Both the position numbers and the translations under genes were made by a program. From assembly GCF_001742165.1 (NCBI RefSeq), contig NZ_CP016444.1, forward strand, positions 186,001 through 250,000: a stretch of DNA of 64,000 bases, read 5' to 3'. Origin of the DNA: Burkholderia stabilis (GTDB taxonomy: Bacteria; Pseudomonadota; Gammaproteobacteria; Burkholderiales; Burkholderiaceae). Shown here in pieces: positions 17,265-26,660 of this stretch (positions are counted from its first letter, which is position 1; the number at the start of each line of letters is the position of its first letter). The notes under the pieces were generated by a model. The model worked only from the letters and a program-made list of their open reading frames with translations, was not told the DNA's origin and searched no databases.

Positions 17265-17714
17265 TCACTTGGCGGTCGAGCGGCGGCCCTTGCCCCGGAT
17301 CGCCACCACACCCTGATCGCGCAGCCGATCCATCACCCAGCGCGTGCGTTCCGAGCAATTCAAATCGGTCGGCCGGTTCCTGATGCTGTCGATCGCGACC
17401 AGCAGTTGCGCCTTGTTCTCCTTCAGACGCTGCTGCATCGCTTCGATTTCGGCGACCTTCCGCTCGAGCGCCTCCACCAGCCCGTCATGCTGCCAGTTGC
17501 CGGCCTTCACCGGCAGCAGATGGCGAATCTGCTCGAGCGAAAACCCTGCACGCTGCGCGCCGGCAATGATCTCGAGCATCCACACCGCATCGTCGGCGTA
17601 GTCGCGATAACCGTTCGTGCTCCGTTCGACGGCGGTAATCAATCCTTCCGCCTCGTAAAAGCGGATTCTCGATGCCGTCAGGCCACTGAGCTTCGCCAGC
17701 TCTCCAATTCTCAT
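17265..17714 (-). CDS. MerR-family regulator (second of two)
   Basis: A 149-aa MerR protein. HTH: MRIGELAKLSGLTASRIRFY, EAEGL, NGYRDYADDAV; dimerisation helix around residues 75-110 (GLVEALERKVAEIEAMQQRL); basic C-terminal tail. One cysteine (LNCSERTRW) remains near the C terminus, the same relative position as in the first MerR. Its start has GAGG upstream. Divergent from the chloroperoxidase-like gene across a 19-bp-spacer promoter, which it most likely activates. Pairing with the first MerR suggests a duplicated regulator. Confidence 0.88.
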   Translation of the reverse strand: MRIGELAKLSGLTASRIRFYEAEGLITAVERSTNGYRDYADDAVWMLEIIAGAQRAGFSLEQIRHLLPVKAGNWQHDGLVEALERKVAEIEAMQQRLKENKAQLLVAIDSIRNRPTDLNCSERTRWVMDRLRDQGVVAIRGKGRRSTAK

Positions 17715-17732
17715 ACCCGCCTCGCCAGCGTA

Positions 17733-17763
17733 TTGACATTAAACCTAACTTTAAACCTAGAGT
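17733..17763 (+). promoter_or_regulatory. MerR-type promoter with 19-bp spacer upstream of the hydrolase gene
   Basis: TTGACA (17733-17738) and TAGAGT (17758-17763) are separated by 19 bases made of two direct TTAAACCTA copies. The site lies 19 bases from the start codon of the divergent MerR gene and 105 bases before the hydrolase ATG. Confidence 0.75.
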
Positions 17764-17868
17764 TTGCCCATCGCCAAGCAAGCCGGACGGCTGACCACAC
17801 CGGCCTGGCGATCGCGTGAGCACGACAGCGCGTCACTGATTCAAATCGCCCACCGAACAGGAGCAGAC

Positions 17869-18699
17869 ATGGGATACGTCACAACGAAAGAAGGTGTCGA
17901 CATCTTCTACAAGGACTGGGGGCCGCGCGACGCCCAGGTGATCTTTTTTCATCATGGCTGGCCGCTCAGTGCCGACGACTGGGACGCGCAGATGCTCTTC
18001 TTCCTGGCCCAGGGCTACCGCGTGATCGCGCACGACCGTCGCGGCCACGGACGCTCCAGCCAGGTCTGGGACGGCCATGACATGGACCACTACGCGGACG
18101 ACGTCGCCGCGGTCGTGAATCACCTCGGCGTGCAGGGCGCCGTTCATGTCGGCCACTCCACCGGCGGCGGCGAAGTCATCCATTACGTTGCCCGTCACGG
18201 CGAGGACCGCGTCTCGAAGGCAGTGCTGATCAGCGCCGTTCCGCCGCTGATGGTCAAAACCGACAGCAACCCGGGCGGGCTGCCGAAAGCCGTGTTCGAC
18301 GATCTCCAGGCGCAGCTCGCGGCGAACCGCGCGCAGTTCTACTACGACGTTCCCGCCGGCCCGTTCTACGGCTACAACCGCGACGGCGCGAAACCGTCGC
18401 AGGGCGTCATCTGGAACTGGTGGCGGCAGGGGATGATGGGCAGTGCGAAAGCGCATTACGACGGCATCGTCGCATTCTCGCAGACCGACTTCACCGAGGA
18501 CCTGAAAAACACCACGATTCCCGTTCTCGTGATGCACGGCGATGACGATCAGATCGTGCCTTATGCCGATTCGGGTGTCCTGTCGGCGAAGCTGGCCCGG
18601 AACAGCACGCTGAAGATCTATCCGGGCTTCCCGCACGGCATGCCGACGTCCAACGCCGATACGATCAACGCCGATCTGCTCGCGTTCATTCGCGGCTGA
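17869..18699 (+). CDS. Alpha/beta hydrolase, non-haem chloroperoxidase-like
   Basis: A 276-aa alpha/beta hydrolase close to cofactor-free haloperoxidases and esterases. The nucleophile is S97 in VGHSTGG, the acid lies in HGDDDQIVP (around D225/D226) and the histidine is H255 in FPHGM. The oxyanion region HHGWPLSADDW and HDRRGHGRS are typical. No signal peptide, so cytoplasmic. I chose the ATG at 17869 with AGGAG seven bases upstream. Controlled by the MerR-type promoter at 17733. Perhydrolase or esterase activity is a family inference. Confidence 0.88.
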   Translation: MGYVTTKEGVDIFYKDWGPRDAQVIFFHHGWPLSADDWDAQMLFFLAQGYRVIAHDRRGHGRSSQVWDGHDMDHYADDVAAVVNHLGVQGAVHVGHSTGGGEVIHYVARHGEDRVSKAVLISAVPPLMVKTDSNPGGLPKAVFDDLQAQLAANRAQFYYDVPAGPFYGYNRDGAKPSQGVIWNWWRQGMMGSAKAHYDGIVAFSQTDFTEDLKNTTIPVLVMHGDDDQIVPYADSGVLSAKLARNSTLKIYPGFPHGMPTSNADTINADLLAFIRG

Positions 18700-18727
18700 A
18701 GGCCGCAGATGCGGACACGGCCTTCAG
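18696..18727 (+). terminator. Hairpin overlapping the hydrolase stop codon
   Basis: CTGAAGGCCG (18696-18705) pairs perfectly with CGGCCTTCAG (18718-18727) around a 12-base loop. The stem includes the stop codon. No T-tract follows, so it may be a weak intrinsic terminator or an RNA-end stabiliser between the convergent hydrolase and glutathione transferase genes. Confidence 0.5.
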
Positions 18728-18785
18728 CCTGAAATCGTCTCAGGATGAAGGCCGCCTTCTATCTGCTGTTCGTTGTGCGACGCAG

Positions 18786-19448
18786 CTAATCAGGTTCACG
18801 AAGAAATTCGGGAACCGCTTCTCCGACCGACGCGAGATAACTGGCCATCGCGCCGGCAACCTTCCGCACGGCCGGACGTGCGGTCATTCGCGCACGCCAC
18901 GCCAGCAGGTTGGGGGTATCCGTTGTCATCGGCGCGCCCTTTCGCGCGCCGAACAACTGCGCCATATAGAACGCAATGTCGGCATAGGAATACGTGCCGG
19001 CCAGGAATTCCCGATTCGCCAGCACTTGTTCCATACGCCGATAGTATTGCGAAGCTTCGGCGCGCGCCGCCTGCGCGGCCGGATCATCCGGCTTGTCCTC
19101 GAGCCCCATCAGCCGGATGACGTGCGGAAAATACACCTCGTCGCTGCAATGCTCGAGCTGACGCGCGATCGCGCGTGCTGCCGGAGATGCCGGCCATAAC
19201 GCGGGATCGGGCTTCAGGTCTTCGAGATACTCGAAGATCTGCGTGGAATCGAAAATCTCCACCGGGCCATCCATCAGCACCGGCACCTGCCGCTTCGGGT
19301 TGATGCGCAACACATCCGGATGCTTCGGGTCGTAGCCGCGGCGCTGGCTGAATGGCGTCATCACCAGCTCGAAGTCGATACCCTTCTCGTGCGCCGCAAT
19401 CTCGACCTTCGCACCGAACATGCTCAGCGGTCCGGAAATGATCTTCAT
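18786..19448 (-). CDS. Glutathione S-transferase family protein
   Basis: A 220-aa GST. The N-terminal thioredoxin-like domain (MKIISGPLSMFGAKVEIAAH) has SMFG where classic enzymes hold the catalytic Ser/Cys, then the cis-proline motif RQVPVLMDG and the glutathione-carboxylate-binding pair FDSTQIFEYLE. The C-terminal all-helical domain follows from about residue 90. Start ATG follows AAGGAA. It is followed upstream on the same strand by a NIPSNAP gene ending 50 bases away, so the two are likely co-transcribed with the NIPSNAP gene first. Confidence 0.88.
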   Translation of the reverse strand: MKIISGPLSMFGAKVEIAAHEKGIDFELVMTPFSQRRGYDPKHPDVLRINPKRQVPVLMDGPVEIFDSTQIFEYLEDLKPDPALWPASPAARAIARQLEHCSDEVYFPHVIRLMGLEDKPDDPAAQAARAEASQYYRRMEQVLANREFLAGTYSYADIAFYMAQLFGARKGAPMTTDTPNLLAWRARMTARPAVRKVAGAMASYLASVGEAVPEFLREPD

Positions 19449-19498
19449 GGTTCGTTGTTCCTTCGAGGCAAGGCAGCTAACGTCGAACTCGAACACGC

Positions 19499-20236
19499 TC
19501 ACGCACGAACGGCCGAGCGGGCAGTCGGCACCAGCCGATGCGTGTCGGTCGCGCGGATCGGCCAGCACGTGAGTTCGGGCGCAATCTCGTGCGCCCATCG
19601 ATTCGAGCGGCTGAACGCGTCGAAACGCGCGATGTCGGGAAACACGGCAACGCCCATCAGCACTTGCTCGTTCGCCCGCACCGGCAATCGACGGAAATCG
19701 TTCTCGCGCGGCTCCGTGACGTACCACCCCTGGGCTGTCGCGCCGCCGGCGTCAAGAACGCTCGACATGCGTTCGCGACAAAACGAGAGAAGCTGCGCCG
19801 GTGCGGGTTCGTTCAAATAGTAAACCGTGATATCGACGAACCCCGGCGGGATGACCACGGCGTCGCGCGCCGCCCTGCGAGTGAGGTCGACGGGCAAGTG
19901 CGCGTTGTCCCACGCCGGCCGCAGCAGCAATACGTCATCCGAGTCGATCATCGTCGCATTGGCCGCATCGGCATGGGCTTTCCATGCGGGGCCACCATAG
20001 AAATCAGTCAGCCCGCCCAGCCGGGTTTCCATGCTTTCGAAGCCGCGCAACCAGATGAACCGATCAGGACGATCGAGGTCGCGAAACTGGCCCATGACCG
20101 TCATGCCAACCGCTTCCTGCGTTTCGACCAGCTCGCGGTCGAACAGATCGATCAACACGTCGCGTTTATGCGGATGCAGCGTGTACCGGCGCAGCTCGAC
20201 TACGTCGAGCGGCTTTCGTCGAATGCTTTCGTTCAT
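19499..20236 (-). CDS. NIPSNAP family protein
   Basis: A 245-aa protein with two NIPSNAP-type ferredoxin-like halves. The first half begins VELRRYTLHPHKRDVLIDLF and includes GQFRDLDRPDRFIWLRGFES; the second begins VDITVYYLNEPAPAQLL. Bacterial members are dimeric alpha/beta barrel proteins of unsettled function, often beside stress or degradation genes. Start has AAGG upstream. Divergent from the WYL regulator across the TGACA-N5-TGTCA site, so it and the downstream GST are the likely targets. Confidence 0.85.
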   Translation of the reverse strand: MNESIRRKPLDVVELRRYTLHPHKRDVLIDLFDRELVETQEAVGMTVMGQFRDLDRPDRFIWLRGFESMETRLGGLTDFYGGPAWKAHADAANATMIDSDDVLLLRPAWDNAHLPVDLTRRAARDAVVIPPGFVDITVYYLNEPAPAQLLSFCRERMSSVLDAGGATAQGWYVTEPRENDFRRLPVRANEQVLMGVAVFPDIARFDAFSRSNRWAHEIAPELTCWPIRATDTHRLVPTARSAVRA

Positions 20237-20296
20237 GTTTGACCTTCGCGTCGATGGACAGGATCAGGCATGCGATAAAGCATAAGTCCGATAACA

Positions 20297-20311
20297 TGAC
20301 ACCTCATGTCA
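20297..20311. promoter_or_regulatory. Operator-like inverted repeat upstream of the WYL regulator
   Basis: TGACA (20297-20301) and TGTCA (20307-20311) flank CCTCA, embedded in a further ACCT...AGGT symmetry. It lies 24 bases before the WYL regulator start and 61 bases from the divergent NIPSNAP start, a suitable shared operator. Confidence 0.55.
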
Positions 20312-20334
20312 GGTATTCCAGCGAGGTGTCGCCG

Positions 20335-21315
20335 ATGAAAGCCAGTCGCCTGTTGTCGATCATGATGATGCTGCAGGCGCGCGGCCGGATGACCGCGCCG
20401 GCGCTGGCCGAAGCGCTGGAAGTATCCGAGCGCACGATCCTGCGCGATATCGACCAGCTCTCCACGGCGGGCGTGCCCATCTGGGGCGACCGCGGCCGTA
20501 ATGGCGGGTTTCAGCTGCGTGACGGCTGGAGCACCGATCTCACCGGGCTCACCGAGCACGAAGCGCATGCGCTGATTCTGGCGGGTTTGCCCGGCCCGGC
20601 GCGAGAACTGGGTCTGGACGGCATGGCCACCTCCGCGCGGCTGAAGATGATGGCCAGCCTGCCGCCGGGCTCACGCGAGCAGGCCGATCGCGTCGCCAGC
20701 CGCCTGCATGTCGATACCGTCGACTGGTACCGGGCGCAGGAAACACCGGGGTTTCTGCGCGAAGTCGCCGATGCCGTGTGGAGTTCCCACCGGATCGACG
20801 TGAAGTATCGGAGCTGGCGCGGCTTGTCCCGCCGCGAGCTCGAACCGCTCGGCCTCGTGCTCAAGGGCGGCGCCTGGTATCTGATTGCCAGGGTGACGGG
20901 CAAGCCCGGCGCACTCACCTTCCGCGTCGCGAATATCTGCGAATTCAACGCATCGCGCCGCCGCTTCAAGCGCCCTGCGCGATTCGATCTGGCGGCGCAC
21001 TGGCGTGACGCGATGAGCCGGTACGAAACTGATCTCTATCGGCTGACTGCGCACGTCGCCGTGTCGCCGCGCGGCGAAACCTGGCTGACCAACGCAAGGA
21101 TCAAGACCGCACCGGTTTTACAGAACGCAGGCGGCGCCGAGGTGCCGCCGGGGTGGAAGGAGTGTTTGATGCCGATCGAATCGATCGAGCACGGCGCGCG
21201 CAAGCTGCTGGAGTACGGCGCGCACCTGAAAATCCTCGGGCCGCAGGCGCTCAAGGATCGATTCATCGACGAGTTGTCGCAGGTGAAGGCGCTCTATCCG
21301 TCGGGCGGCGTTTGA
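20335..21315 (+). CDS. YafY-type HTH/WYL-domain transcriptional regulator
   Basis: A 326-aa regulator. The N-terminal DeoR/HTH_11-type helix-turn-helix reads RLLSIMMMLQARGRMTAPAL, then EVSERTILRDIDQLSTAGVP. The central WYL domain shows GAWYLIARV (the W-Y-L core) with the preceding IDVKYRSW strand, and a C-terminal WCX-like extension follows. WYL domains bind small ligands or nucleic-acid fragments. The ATG at 20335 has GAGGTG upstream; 32 upstream in-frame codons overlap the promoter. It probably controls the divergent NIPSNAP-GST unit. Confidence 0.9.
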   Translation: MKASRLLSIMMMLQARGRMTAPALAEALEVSERTILRDIDQLSTAGVPIWGDRGRNGGFQLRDGWSTDLTGLTEHEAHALILAGLPGPARELGLDGMATSARLKMMASLPPGSREQADRVASRLHVDTVDWYRAQETPGFLREVADAVWSSHRIDVKYRSWRGLSRRELEPLGLVLKGGAWYLIARVTGKPGALTFRVANICEFNASRRRFKRPARFDLAAHWRDAMSRYETDLYRLTAHVAVSPRGETWLTNARIKTAPVLQNAGGAEVPPGWKECLMPIESIEHGARKLLEYGAHLKILGPQALKDRFIDELSQVKALYPSGGV

Positions 21316-21399
21316 CGCTGCGTCACTGGCCGCAATGCGGCCGTCGTGCCAGGTACCGTGCCAACGATTGCCGGCATCGTCGCATGACCCTGCAACGCG

Positions 21400-21555
21400 T
21401 CACGCCCGCTGCCGCTTCAGATGCTGCCAGATCTTCGCGAGGATACCTTGCAGCGCGTGACGATCATGCTCGTCGAGACAGTCGACATCAACGCGCACAT
21501 CGCCAAAAATCCGGTTTTCGCCCGCCGCCATGGCTGGCGAAAAAGTCTCGCTCAT
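21400..21555 (-). CDS. Possible small hypothetical protein, 51 aa
   Basis: The frame starts MSETFSPAMAAGENRIFGDV and ends with DEHDRHALQGILAKIWQHLK plus a basic tail. The pattern of charged and hydrophobic residues looks like a real folded or helical protein rather than shadow coding. The region between 21316 and 21622 has no other candidate. No strong ribosome binding site is visible, so this is tentative. Family not recognised. Confidence 0.4.
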   Translation of the reverse strand: MSETFSPAMAAGENRIFGDVRVDVDCLDEHDRHALQGILAKIWQHLKRQRA

Positions 21556-21622
21556 TCGATCACGCCAGTCATCCGTACTGCGTCTTCGATGAGCGCCTAC
21601 AGATGAATAGGGAGTTTCGATC

Positions 21623-22885
21623 TTGATCCGCCGCCCGGGCTCGCACTCGCGACTGGTTGTCGTAGCCATGCTGCTCTCGACACTCTCCGCATGCGGAAAC
21701 GACCATGACCAGCACGATGTCTCGACGAAGCAAACCAACGCGCCTTTCATCGTCCCCGTCATCGTCCGCGACGAGACACGGAAACCGGACGCGGGCATCG
21801 ACAACGTGATGGTCGTTTCCGCCGAATACGATCGCGACTACTGGTCGAACCGGTACACCGCAGCGAGAAATCAACTCCTGCAGAACAAAAAGCAACGGCT
21901 GCAAGGCGTCGCGTTCGTGGGGTACTTGCCTTCCGGCAACGCAATCTATTGGGGGCCATCGGAGCACGGCAACCTCGACCTGTGGCCCTCCGTTCCGGGA
22001 TCGGAATCTGCATCTGCATCTGCATCTGCATCGACCTCGACCTCGACCTCGACCTCGACGACGGATCGGCTCTACATCAATTGGGTGGCGAGAGAGACGG
22101 TCGACGGGCGCACGTTCTACGACAACATGACCGCGACGCTCGGCGTGCCTGCATCGCTCAACCAGGACGCCACGTTGTTTCTCCATTTCCTTCCCGGAAA
22201 CCGCGTTGCCGCCGACTGGTTCGCCGATGCGACCTGGGATACGCCGGAAACACAATGGAAATCGCTTGCACCGCGTCAGGAGATCCAGGGCCGGCTGGGG
22301 CCGCAGCGTGTTGCGATGAAACTGATCAATAGCTCTGGCCGAAGCGTGAGTCGCGCGGGGATCGAACCCGCCTCCCCGGCCGACGCAGAAGAGGATCTGT
22401 CGAATCGACTGCCGGAAACGGCAATGGTGCAACAGTGGAGCGGCGGTTTCGAGGACGTTGCCGCCGGCTCGCCCGAAGCACCGACAGAAGGAGAAAGCGC
22501 CGAATGTTCGAGGGGACATTACGGCAGCACCTGCGTATTCTTCGTCGTGCCGCCAGATGGCAACAAAGGCGCACGGCTCAAGGTGAAGTGGCTGGAACAG
22601 ATTTCGGCCGACGCGGCGAACTGCGAACGCGCGGAAGTCGATGTTCCGCCGTATTCACTGAAAAGACAGGTAACAGGTACGTGGCGCACGGGTGACGAGT
22701 TGGCGAATACCGTCTGGCTTCGCCTCTTGCCGGATCACCGTGCCAGCGTCGAAGTGCGTGACGGCGCGCTTGCGTCGTCCGTCATCAACGCGAGCCCCGT
22801 CAAGGCGAGCGCCATCGCAAGAACGGTTGCCACGTGCGGCGGCAAAGGCGAGCCTTCTGTCGCGCAGTGCTGTGACGGCAAATAA
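21623..22885 (+). CDS. Hypothetical lipoprotein with Ser-Ala/Ser-Thr repeat, 420 aa
   Basis: Family not recognised. The N terminus is a lipoprotein signal: a basic start, a hydrophobic core and the lipobox LSAC with C24. The start codon is TTG, supported by AGGGAG eight bases upstream. Near residues 128-147 lies a run of four Ser-Ala followed by five Ser-Thr units encoded by hexanucleotide repeats. The C-terminal part has six cysteines (for example AECSRGHYGSTCVFF and VAQCC) that could form disulfides. Probably exported to the outer membrane. Monocistronic. Confidence 0.78.
   Translation: MIRRPGSHSRLVVVAMLLSTLSACGNDHDQHDVSTKQTNAPFIVPVIVRDETRKPDAGIDNVMVVSAEYDRDYWSNRYTAARNQLLQNKKQRLQGVAFVGYLPSGNAIYWGPSEHGNLDLWPSVPGSESASASASASTSTSTSTSTTDRLYINWVARETVDGRTFYDNMTATLGVPASLNQDATLFLHFLPGNRVAADWFADATWDTPETQWKSLAPRQEIQGRLGPQRVAMKLINSSGRSVSRAGIEPASPADAEEDLSNRLPETAMVQQWSGGFEDVAAGSPEAPTEGESAECSRGHYGSTCVFFVVPPDGNKGARLKVKWLEQISADAANCERAEVDVPPYSLKRQVTGTWRTGDELANTVWLRLLPDHRASVEVRDGALASSVINASPVKASAIARTVATCGGKGEPSVAQCCDGK
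22007..22060 (+). repeat. In-frame hexanucleotide microsatellite in the lipoprotein gene
   Basis: Four copies of TCTGCA (22007-22030) run directly into four copies of TCGACC and one TCGACG (22031-22060). Each unit adds Ser-Ala or Ser-Thr. Copy-number change by slippage would vary protein length without a frameshift. Confidence 0.85.
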
Positions 22886-23010
22886 CGCAATGCGGTATCG
22901 CATGCTTCGCGCCATTGTCGTCCTTGATGCCACGGTCCCGCTCACTGTCCGGCCCCTGCTGTAACCGACTCGTTCGACGAAACCTGCCGCAGTGCGACGC
23001 GCCAACCGGA

Positions 23011-23685
23011 TCAGATTTCGTCGGCGAACTCGTCGAGAAAACGGCGCAACCGATCGTGGCGGATTTTCGCGAGGCGGGCGCCGGTAGCCGTCTGAAAACC
23101 CGACGCCAGCTTCAGCAGTTTCGTGTGGAAGTGATCGATCGCGAATCGCGTGTCGTCGAGCGCACGCTCCGATGCGTGCGGATCGACCGGGTCATACAAC
23201 GCGCTACCCATTCGGCCCGCGACATAAAAGCACCTTGCGACACCCAGCATGCCGATCGCGTCGAGCCGGTCGGCATCCTGCAGCGTCCTGGCTTCCAGTG
23301 TCGTCGGCGCGACGCCGGCCGAGAAACTATGCGCTTCGACCGCATGTGCGACGGCGTCGATCTTCGCGTCCGGCCAATCCAGCGACTTCAGCACGAGCCG
23401 GGCCCGTTCCGCCGACAGCCGCGATGCCTGCGCCCGAAGCGGAGAATTTTTCTCTACCGGCACGCAGTCGTGCAGCAGCGTTGCCGCAAACAGCACTTCG
23501 GCATCCCCGCCCTCCTCCGCCTGAATCGCCGCAGCGTTCTTCCACACGCGTTGCAAATGCGACGTGTCATGGGAGCCGTCGCCATTGGCGTCGCTCCAGT
23601 GAGCGAGCAAGGTCGCGGCAAGATCCTGAAAGGGGGCGAATGCAGGTGTAGTCACGGGTGCGGATGATTGAAGACCAGGTTTCAA
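23011..23685 (-). CDS. HD-domain phosphohydrolase
   Basis: A 224-aa HD-superfamily protein. Metal ligands are visible: H43 in DTSHLQRVW, the H72-D73 pair in LLHDCVP, and the later D in [11 protein letters not shown]. Small HD proteins of this type act on nucleotides or phosphomonoesters; the substrate is unknown. The start is uncertain: the frame opens with a TTG at 23685 (GGGG upstream), and an internal GTG at 23655 is an alternative. Convergent with nothing; it overlaps the promoter area of the DUF3224 gene. Confidence 0.85.
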   Translation of the reverse strand: MKPGLQSSAPVTTPAFAPFQDLAATLLAHWSDANGDGSHDTSHLQRVWKNAAAIQAEEGGDAEVLFAATLLHDCVPVEKNSPLRAQASRLSAERARLVLKSLDWPDAKIDAVAHAVEAHSFSAGVAPTTLEARTLQDADRLDAIGMLGVARCFYVAGRMGSALYDPVDPHASERALDDTRFAIDHFHTKLLKLASGFQTATGARLAKIRHDRLRRFLDEFADEI

Positions 23686-23807
23686 TTATCGCCCCAAGTG
23701 CGGCGCAGCACACGATTCGACGGCGTATCCGGTCACGCAAACCGCATCTTGCGGCAGAACGCCGTTGGCTTATAGTGCGGAGTGCCTGTTCAACGAGGAG
23801 ATCTGCG

Positions 23808-24215
23808 ATGAAACTGCTGGCCAGCGGTCCTTTTGAAGTGAAGCTGAATCCAGAATCCCTGAGTAGCATTGCGGAAAACAGCGGGCTTGGACGCATGTCG
23901 CTGGACAAGCACTATCACGGCGACCTGGAAGCCGCCAGCCACGGTGAAATGCTCGCGTTTCGCAGCAATGTGCAAGGCTCCGCCGGGTACGTTGCAATGG
24001 AAACCGTGCAAGGTGTGCTCGGTGGCCGCCAGGGCAGCTTCGTCCTGCAACACAGCTCCACGATGACTCGCGGTCAGCCGAAGCAGTCGATCACGGTCGT
24101 ACCCGATTCCGGGACGGGCGAATTGCTGGGACTCTCGGGCTCGATGACGATCAACATCGACAACGGTCAGCATTCGTATCGCTTCGACTACGCGTTTCAG
24201 GAATCGCCGCAGTAA
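23808..24215 (+). CDS. DUF3224 domain-containing protein
   Basis: A 135-aa protein of the DUF3224 family, a beta-barrel fold with no known reaction. The characteristic features are the early KLNPESL strand, the [19 protein letters not shown] block, [22 protein letters not shown], and the acidic [12 protein letters not shown] motif. The ATG at 23808 has GAGGAG seven bases upstream; the frame is open further upstream but is not family-like there. Divergent from the HD gene. Cytoplasmic, monocistronic. Confidence 0.88.
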   Translation: MKLLASGPFEVKLNPESLSSIAENSGLGRMSLDKHYHGDLEAASHGEMLAFRSNVQGSAGYVAMETVQGVLGGRQGSFVLQHSSTMTRGQPKQSITVVPDSGTGELLGLSGSMTINIDNGQHSYRFDYAFQESPQ

Positions 24216-24380
24216 GTTTGCTCACGATACGATTCGGCAAATTCGTTGTATTAACAACGAATGACGAATGCGCGTTTCGACCTCTTGTGCGCGATACCGG
24301 AAGAAAACGGCGGCGTTCTTCGGCGCGACACCGCTGCGTTCTTCATCGACGATCCGGCTTTGATCGCGAATACGCGCGTA

Positions 24381-25946
24381 TCAAGCGACGGCCTCTTCAC
24401 GCAAACGGAATTGCGCCACCGCCGCACTCAGCCGTGAACCCTGTTCGTCGAGCGACAGCGCCGCGGCCGCCGCTTCCTCGACCAGCGCGGCATTGCGCTG
24501 CATCGTCTGCTCCATCTGGATGACCGCGACATTCACCTGCTCGATGCCCGACGACTGCTCGTCGAATGCCATGCTGGTTTCGCCCATGATCGCGTTGACG
24601 CGCTCGACTGCGGCCACCAGTTCGTCCATCGCCGAGCCGGCCAGCGCGACGAGGCCACTGCCGTCTTCGACGCGCCGCGCGGAATTGCCGATCAAATCCC
24701 TGATTTCCTTCGCCGCCGACGCACAGCGTTGCGCGAGCCCGCGCACCTCCGTCGCGACGACCGCGAAGCCGCGCCCCTGCTCGCCTGCACGCGCGGCTTC
24801 GACGGCCGCGTTCAACGCGAGGATGTTCGTCTGGAACGCGATGCTCTCGATCACGCCGACGATGCCGGAGATCCGCGCGGAACTGTGCGAAATCGCCGAC
24901 ATCGTCTCGACGACGCGCTGCATCGCCTCGCCGCCGCGCGCCGCGATACCGGCCGCACCCTCAACGTAAGTGCGCGCATCGCGCGCGTTGTCCGCATTCT
25001 GGCGCACGGCCGCCGTCAGTTGCTCGACGCTGGCCGCCGCCTGCTGCAGCGACACGGCCTGCTGCTCGGTGCGTGCGGACAGGTCGACGTTGCCGCTCGC
25101 GATCGTGCGAACGTCGCCGACGATCGTCTCGGTGCTCGTGCGCACCTGGCTCACGGTGTCGACGAGGCCGTTCTGCATCCGCTTCAGCGCGTTCAACAGA
25201 TAAGCCATTTCGTTCTCGCCAGGGATGACGACCGTCCCGGTCAGGTCGCCCTTCGAGATCTTTTCGAACTGGTCGACAGCGAGATTGATCGGCTCGATGA
25301 TCGCCTTCGCGAGCACGCGCTGCGCGAAGAAGCCGACGACGAGCGCCAGCACGGCGACCGCCGCCATGCCCCACACGATCCGGTGGAAATGGACGCCGGC
25401 CGCTTCGTAGCGGGCTTTTTCGCGTGCGACCTGGAACGATTCGAGCGCGTCGATCGCATCCTGGTACGCAGCGAACAGCGCGGGCGGCGCCGTGCGCTGC
25501 GTGTCGAGGAAGTTGAACGCGTCGTCGCCGTCGAGTTGCGACAGTGCCTTCAGGAACACGCGGTCGAGCAACGCCTTGCGACGATTCTGCAGCGTGTCGA
25601 ACAACGCCTGCTCGTTCGCGTCGCGCGTGTGCAGGCGCGTGTACGCGTCCAGTTCGTCATTGCTCTGCTTGAGAAGCGTGTGCAGTTGCGCGACCTCCGT
25701 CTTGGCGGACTGGCCGGCGCTGATGATCTGCGCGACATCGCTCATGCGTTCGCGCAGCACGAGCATCCGCTCGGAACTGGTCTTCAGGTGCAGCAGCGAC
25801 GCGGTGTCGTCGCGGTACATCGCCTCGAGCGAACCGTTGCTCATGTAGAGGCCGGCGATGCATGCGCCGACCACCAGCACGAGCAGGACGGTATAGCCGG
25901 CGATGGTCGCGATGAGTCCACCACGGATAGTGAAATGTTTTCGCAT
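24381..25946 (-). CDS. Methyl-accepting chemotaxis protein
   Basis: A 521-aa transmembrane chemoreceptor. TM1 covers residues ~10-34, a periplasmic four-helix-type sensor domain runs ~35-188, TM2 is ~190-209, and HAMP follows to ~265. The cytoplasmic hairpin tip reads [20 protein letters not shown], the kinase-contact signature. No C-terminal receptor pentapeptide for CheR binding is present. The ATG at 25946 begins MRKHFTIRG, typical for Burkholderia receptors; 24 upstream codons are not. The ligand is unknown. It is isolated from other chemotaxis genes. Confidence 0.93.
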   Translation of the reverse strand: MRKHFTIRGGLIATIAGYTVLLVLVVGACIAGLYMSNGSLEAMYRDDTASLLHLKTSSERMLVLRERMSDVAQIISAGQSAKTEVAQLHTLLKQSNDELDAYTRLHTRDANEQALFDTLQNRRKALLDRVFLKALSQLDGDDAFNFLDTQRTAPPALFAAYQDAIDALESFQVAREKARYEAAGVHFHRIVWGMAAVAVLALVVGFFAQRVLAKAIIEPINLAVDQFEKISKGDLTGTVVIPGENEMAYLLNALKRMQNGLVDTVSQVRTSTETIVGDVRTIASGNVDLSARTEQQAVSLQQAAASVEQLTAAVRQNADNARDARTYVEGAAGIAARGGEAMQRVVETMSAISHSSARISGIVGVIESIAFQTNILALNAAVEAARAGEQGRGFAVVATEVRGLAQRCASAAKEIRDLIGNSARRVEDGSGLVALAGSAMDELVAAVERVNAIMGETSMAFDEQSSGIEQVNVAVIQMEQTMQRNAALVEEAAAAALSLDEQGSRLSAAVAQFRLREEAVA

Positions 25947-26249
25947 GACGTTCCCTTGCGCCGGCCGGGCGCGGCCAGCGGCGGATGTGAATTCCGGATC
26001 ACGAAAGACGGGCGTCACGTCGCAACACGTGGCGCGAGGGCTGCGAACGGGTTAACGGCGGGTTGGGTGGAGAGGTTTTATCTGCACGCGACGCAAATCT
26101 TGACGATTGCGACAGAGGAGGTATGGGGAGATACGTGCAGTCGGTGCGTTCGCTGACGCTCGGAGCGGGTGGGAATCCCGTAGGCAAATGTCCGGCGGCT
26201 GCGGGTGGGAGACGAGTTCCGGGCTCGCGTGCCGCGCTGCAACCGTTGA

Positions 26250-26660
26250 CTATCCGTCGTTCGCTAGCCTTGAACGGATCTCGTCAGCCGACAGGTCGCG
26301 CTGGTGCGTGGCAATCTGCCAAACGTTTCCCCACGGATCGCGCACCATCGCCCGCCTGTCGCCGTACGGCATGTCGGCCGGCACTTCGAGCGGGGCCGCA
26401 TTCGCCGCGATTGCTCGCCGATAGACCGCATCGGCATCCGCGACGTAGACGTACAGGAACGCCTGCATCGGATCACGCAGGCCGTCTCCGCCGCTGATCA
26501 TCACGACGGAGTCGCCGATCCGGATTTCGGCAGGCAGCCCCGGACGGAATTCGCCCTGTGCGTGAAATACCGTGCGGATGAATTCGATCAGGTTCTCCGG
26601 ATCGCGGACGACGATTCGGGGCGTGACGGTGTGCCATCCAGCGGGCTGGAATGGGGGCAT
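26250..26660 (-). CDS. VOC-family (glyoxalase/bleomycin resistance-like) protein
   Basis: A 136-aa vicinal-oxygen-chelate protein of the PhnB/YdeM-like type, with two beta-alpha-beta-beta-beta halves. Visible are TVTPRIVVRDPENLIEFI, VVMISGGDG, FLYVYVADADAVYRRA and the terminal RDPWGNVWQIATH, where the Gly-Asn-x-W pattern is the family end motif. Metal ligands are less certain than in glyoxalase I. Function not predictable: could be a dioxygenase, isomerase or drug-binding protein. Cytoplasmic. Confidence 0.86.
   Translation of the reverse strand: MPPFQPAGWHTVTPRIVVRDPENLIEFIRTVFHAQGEFRPGLPAEIRIGDSVVMISGGDGLRDPMQAFLYVYVADADAVYRRAIAANAAPLEVPADMPYGDRRAMVRDPWGNVWQIATHQRDLSADEIRSRLANDG

Noticed and set aside
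21421..21606. 61-codon plus-strand frame upstream of the lipoprotein
   Set aside because: The opposite strand gives a more protein-like small product; this frame runs up against the lipoprotein's ribosome binding site and shows no pattern.
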